Assembly (NCBI GenBank): GCA_009996555.1
Contig: JAACZX010000128.1
Coordinates: 1-6,849 of the forward strand
Length of the DNA: 6,849 nt
Source of the DNA: Chitinophagaceae bacterium
Lineage (GTDB): Bacteria > Bacteroidota > Bacteroidia > Chitinophagales > Chitinophagaceae
Direction: 5' to 3'
In this document: positions 5,894 to 6,849 of the stretch, in pieces
How positions within the stretch are numbered: the stretch's first letter is position 1
Layout of the letters: each line of letters begins with the position of its first letter
Translations under genes and position numbers: made by a program
The notes under the pieces: generated by a model
The model's input: the letters and a program-made list of their open reading frames with translations, nothing else
The model's database searches: none
Told to the model about the DNA's origin: nothing

Positions 5894-5897
5894 TTTA
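5890..5897 (+). promoter_or_regulatory. Candidate -7 promoter element of parDE
   Basis: TATCTTTA matches the Bacteroidota TAnnTTTG element at all but the last base and overlaps the right arm of the operator palindrome. A repressor bound there would block RNA polymerase. No clear TTG is found at the usual -33 distance, so the call is tentative. Confidence 0.35.
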
Positions 5898-5911
5898 ATA
5901 AAACAAAAGCT

Positions 5912-6166
5912 ATGGCAAAAAATACATCTATCCTACTGGGCGATTATTTTGAAAAATTCATCAACACACAAATAGAGAGCGGTCGCTATTCTTCTGCCAG
6001 TGAAGTAGTACGTGCTGCTTTACGGCTTTTTGAACAGGAAGAAACTCAAAAGAAAGAAATCAACAAAGAGCTTAAAAAAGGCGAACAATCTGGTTTTGTG
6101 CAAAAGTTCGACCGTAAAAAGTTCATCAGCAAGCTTCATAGCAAACATGTGAAAGATGCTGTATAA
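5912..6166 (+). CDS. parD: Type II antitoxin, ParD/CC2985 family
   Basis: An 84-residue antitoxin. Residues 1-45 are a textbook ParD ribbon-helix-helix domain: N-T-S-I-L-L-G-D-Y-F-E-K-F-I (4-17) forms the DNA-binding strand and first helix, then S-G-R-Y-S-S-A-S-E-V-V-R-A-A-L-R-L-F-E (23-41) the turn and second helix. The charged tail (about 46-84, many Lys and Glu) is expected to wrap the toxin and block it. The antitoxin is thus both inhibitor and autorepressor, probably at the palindrome 5875-5893. Its last 11 bases overlap the toxin start, so the two are translationally coupled. Length is typical. Confidence 0.93.
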   Translation: MAKNTSILLGDYFEKFINTQIESGRYSSASEVVRAALRLFEQEETQKKEINKELKKGEQSGFVQKFDRKKFISKLHSKHVKDAV

Positions 6167-6455
6167 AATCAGCGTTAAAGCATCTGAAGACATCGAAGCC
6201 ATTTGGCTTTACACGTTTGAAAACTGGTCGCTGGAACAGGCAGACAGGTATGTGAACCTGATTTTTGATGAGATCGAATATATTGCTGCAAACCCTGATG
6301 GAGGGAAAGACTACAACCATGTTAGAAAAAATTACCGCTGTTCAAAAGTAAAATCGCATCTCATCTTTTACCGGCTTGCAGAAAAAGAAAAAGCTGTTGA
6401 AATTATTCGTGTGCTGCACGAGCGTATGGATATTGAAAACAGGTTGAATGATTAA
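6156..6455 (+). CDS. parE: Type II toxin, RelE/ParE family
   Basis: A 99-residue ParE-like toxin. Family marks include the A-x-x-D-I-x-x-I-W start (9-17), W24 and A29, N-P-x-G-G (46-50), R57 with Y60-R61, H68-L-I-F-Y-R73, and the closing I-I-R-V-L-H-E-R-M-D (83-92). ParE proteins studied in detail act on DNA gyrase; RelE relatives cut mRNA on the ribosome. The ParD partner and the R-V-L-H-x-x-M-D ending favour ParE, but gyrase as target is inferred. It appears intact, with no frameshift. The start ATG lies inside the antitoxin gene in another frame (11-base overlap). Confidence 0.92.
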   Translation: MLYKISVKASEDIEAIWLYTFENWSLEQADRYVNLIFDEIEYIAANPDGGKDYNHVRKNYRCSKVKSHLIFYRLAEKEKAVEIIRVLHERMDIENRLND

Positions 6456-6468
6456 CTATAATGTGCAG

Positions 6469-6483
6469 TCACCCGTCGGGTGA
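6469..6483. repeat. 15-base GC-rich palindrome after the toxin gene
   Basis: TCACCCG and CGGGTGA are exact reverse complements around one T, starting 14 bases after the toxin stop. As RNA it would form a six-pair stem with a three-base loop. No T-run follows on the plus strand, nor on the minus strand, so it is not a standard intrinsic terminator. It may be a bidirectional transcription stop, an mRNA-end stabiliser, a REP-like unit or a protein site for the downstream gene. Confidence 0.5.
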
Positions 6484-6538
6484 ACAGGCATCAGCTACTC
6501 TCCTGACAGCAAGCAGTCCTCTAACTCTGCCCCACCAA

Positions 6539-6546
6539 TATTTTTG
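6539..6546 (+). promoter_or_regulatory. Candidate -7 promoter element of the DGC-protein gene
   Basis: TATTTTTG is an exact match to the Bacteroidota TAnnTTTG element. It would place transcription start near 6552, leaving a short AT-rich leader before the ATG at 6569. No TTG stands at the usual -33 distance, which lowers confidence. Confidence 0.45.
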
Positions 6547-6568
6547 CCATCTTATAAATAATATATGT

Positions 6569-6849
6569 ATGGCTGATGTTACCAAACCACTCGTTTACTC
6601 CTGTTCCGGCTGCTCAAGTGCGGCACAAATGGCCAATCACCTTGCCATTCAACTAGACCGTTCGGGCAAAGCCGAAATGTCCTGCATTGCAGGTGTGGGT
6701 GGCAATGTAAAAGCGTTGGTAAAAACAGCCAAGTCGGGCCGTAAGATCATTGCCATCGACGGTTGCCCGCTGGCCTGCGTAAAAGCATGCCTCAACAATC
6801 ACAACATCACACCCGATCAGCATTTCGAATTATCGGGCTATGCCGTGAA
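6569..6849 (+). CDS. Putative zinc-binding protein, DGC domain (3' end outside window)
   Basis: An open frame starts at ATG 6569 and runs to the edge, giving 93 residues beginning MADVTKPLVYSCSGC. It has the cysteine pattern of the DGC family, a group of small putative zinc-binding proteins: C12 and C15 in S-C-S-G-C-S, C39 in M-S-C-I-A-G-V-G-G, and the naming motif D64-G-C66-P-L-A-C70-V-K-A-C74. The family's function is not established; metal sensing or storage is often suggested. An ATG at 6565 is in another frame and meets a stop at once, so 6569 is the start. The downstream end is missing, as is any neighbour that would hint at a role. Confidence 0.9.
   Translation, partial: MADVTKPLVYSCSGCSSAAQMANHLAIQLDRSGKAEMSCIAGVGGNVKALVKTAKSGRKIIAIDGCPLACVKACLNNHNITPDQHFELSGYAV

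Noticed and set aside
6020..6320. Minus-strand frames opposite parDE
   Set aside because: Their translations show no family motifs, whereas the plus strand encodes a textbook toxin-antitoxin pair.

Overview
The window is ordinary chromosome from a member of the Bacteroidota, most likely Chitinophagaceae. The evidence is a DUF2851 protein, the gene set DUF2520 / KdsC-like / UbiA / Maf, weak ribosome binding sites, TAnnTTTG-like promoter elements, and AT-rich intergenic repeats built from short units. The assignment rests on recognising families and gene order, not on a database search.

Layout. At the left edge (1-83, minus) there is probably the start of an exported protein running out of the window; only its signal peptide is visible. 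An OsmC-family gene (179-583, plus) follows and overlaps, tail to tail, the end of a minus-strand block. In transcription order (right to left) that block is: a Rossmann/DUF2520 protein (4908-4141), a KdsC-like HAD phosphatase (4116-3592), a UbiA-type prenyltransferase (3474-2530), a Maf nucleotide pyrophosphatase (2530-1964) and a DUF2851 protein (1841-573). UbiA and Maf overlap by one base. The other two longer gaps in the block each carry a distinctive inverted repeat. On the plus strand, diverging from the DUF2520 gene, are an alpha/beta hydrolase (4975-5817), a ParD/ParE toxin-antitoxin pair (5912-6455) with a perfect 19-base operator-like palindrome upstream, and the start of a DGC-type zinc-binding protein (6569 to the right edge).

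How they fit together. The minus block is housekeeping: a prenyl lipid enzyme, a nucleotide house-cleaning enzyme, a sugar-phosphate phosphatase and two conserved uncharacterised proteins. The ParDE pair is an accessory module and the only clearly mobile-type content. I see no insertion sequence, CRISPR array, rRNA or tRNA gene, and no convincing undescribed multi-gene system. The most unusual items are the intergenic inverted repeats, the archaeal-like prenyltransferase, the nuclease-like residue pattern in DUF2851, and the palindromes at 81-93, 5875-5893 and 6469-6483.
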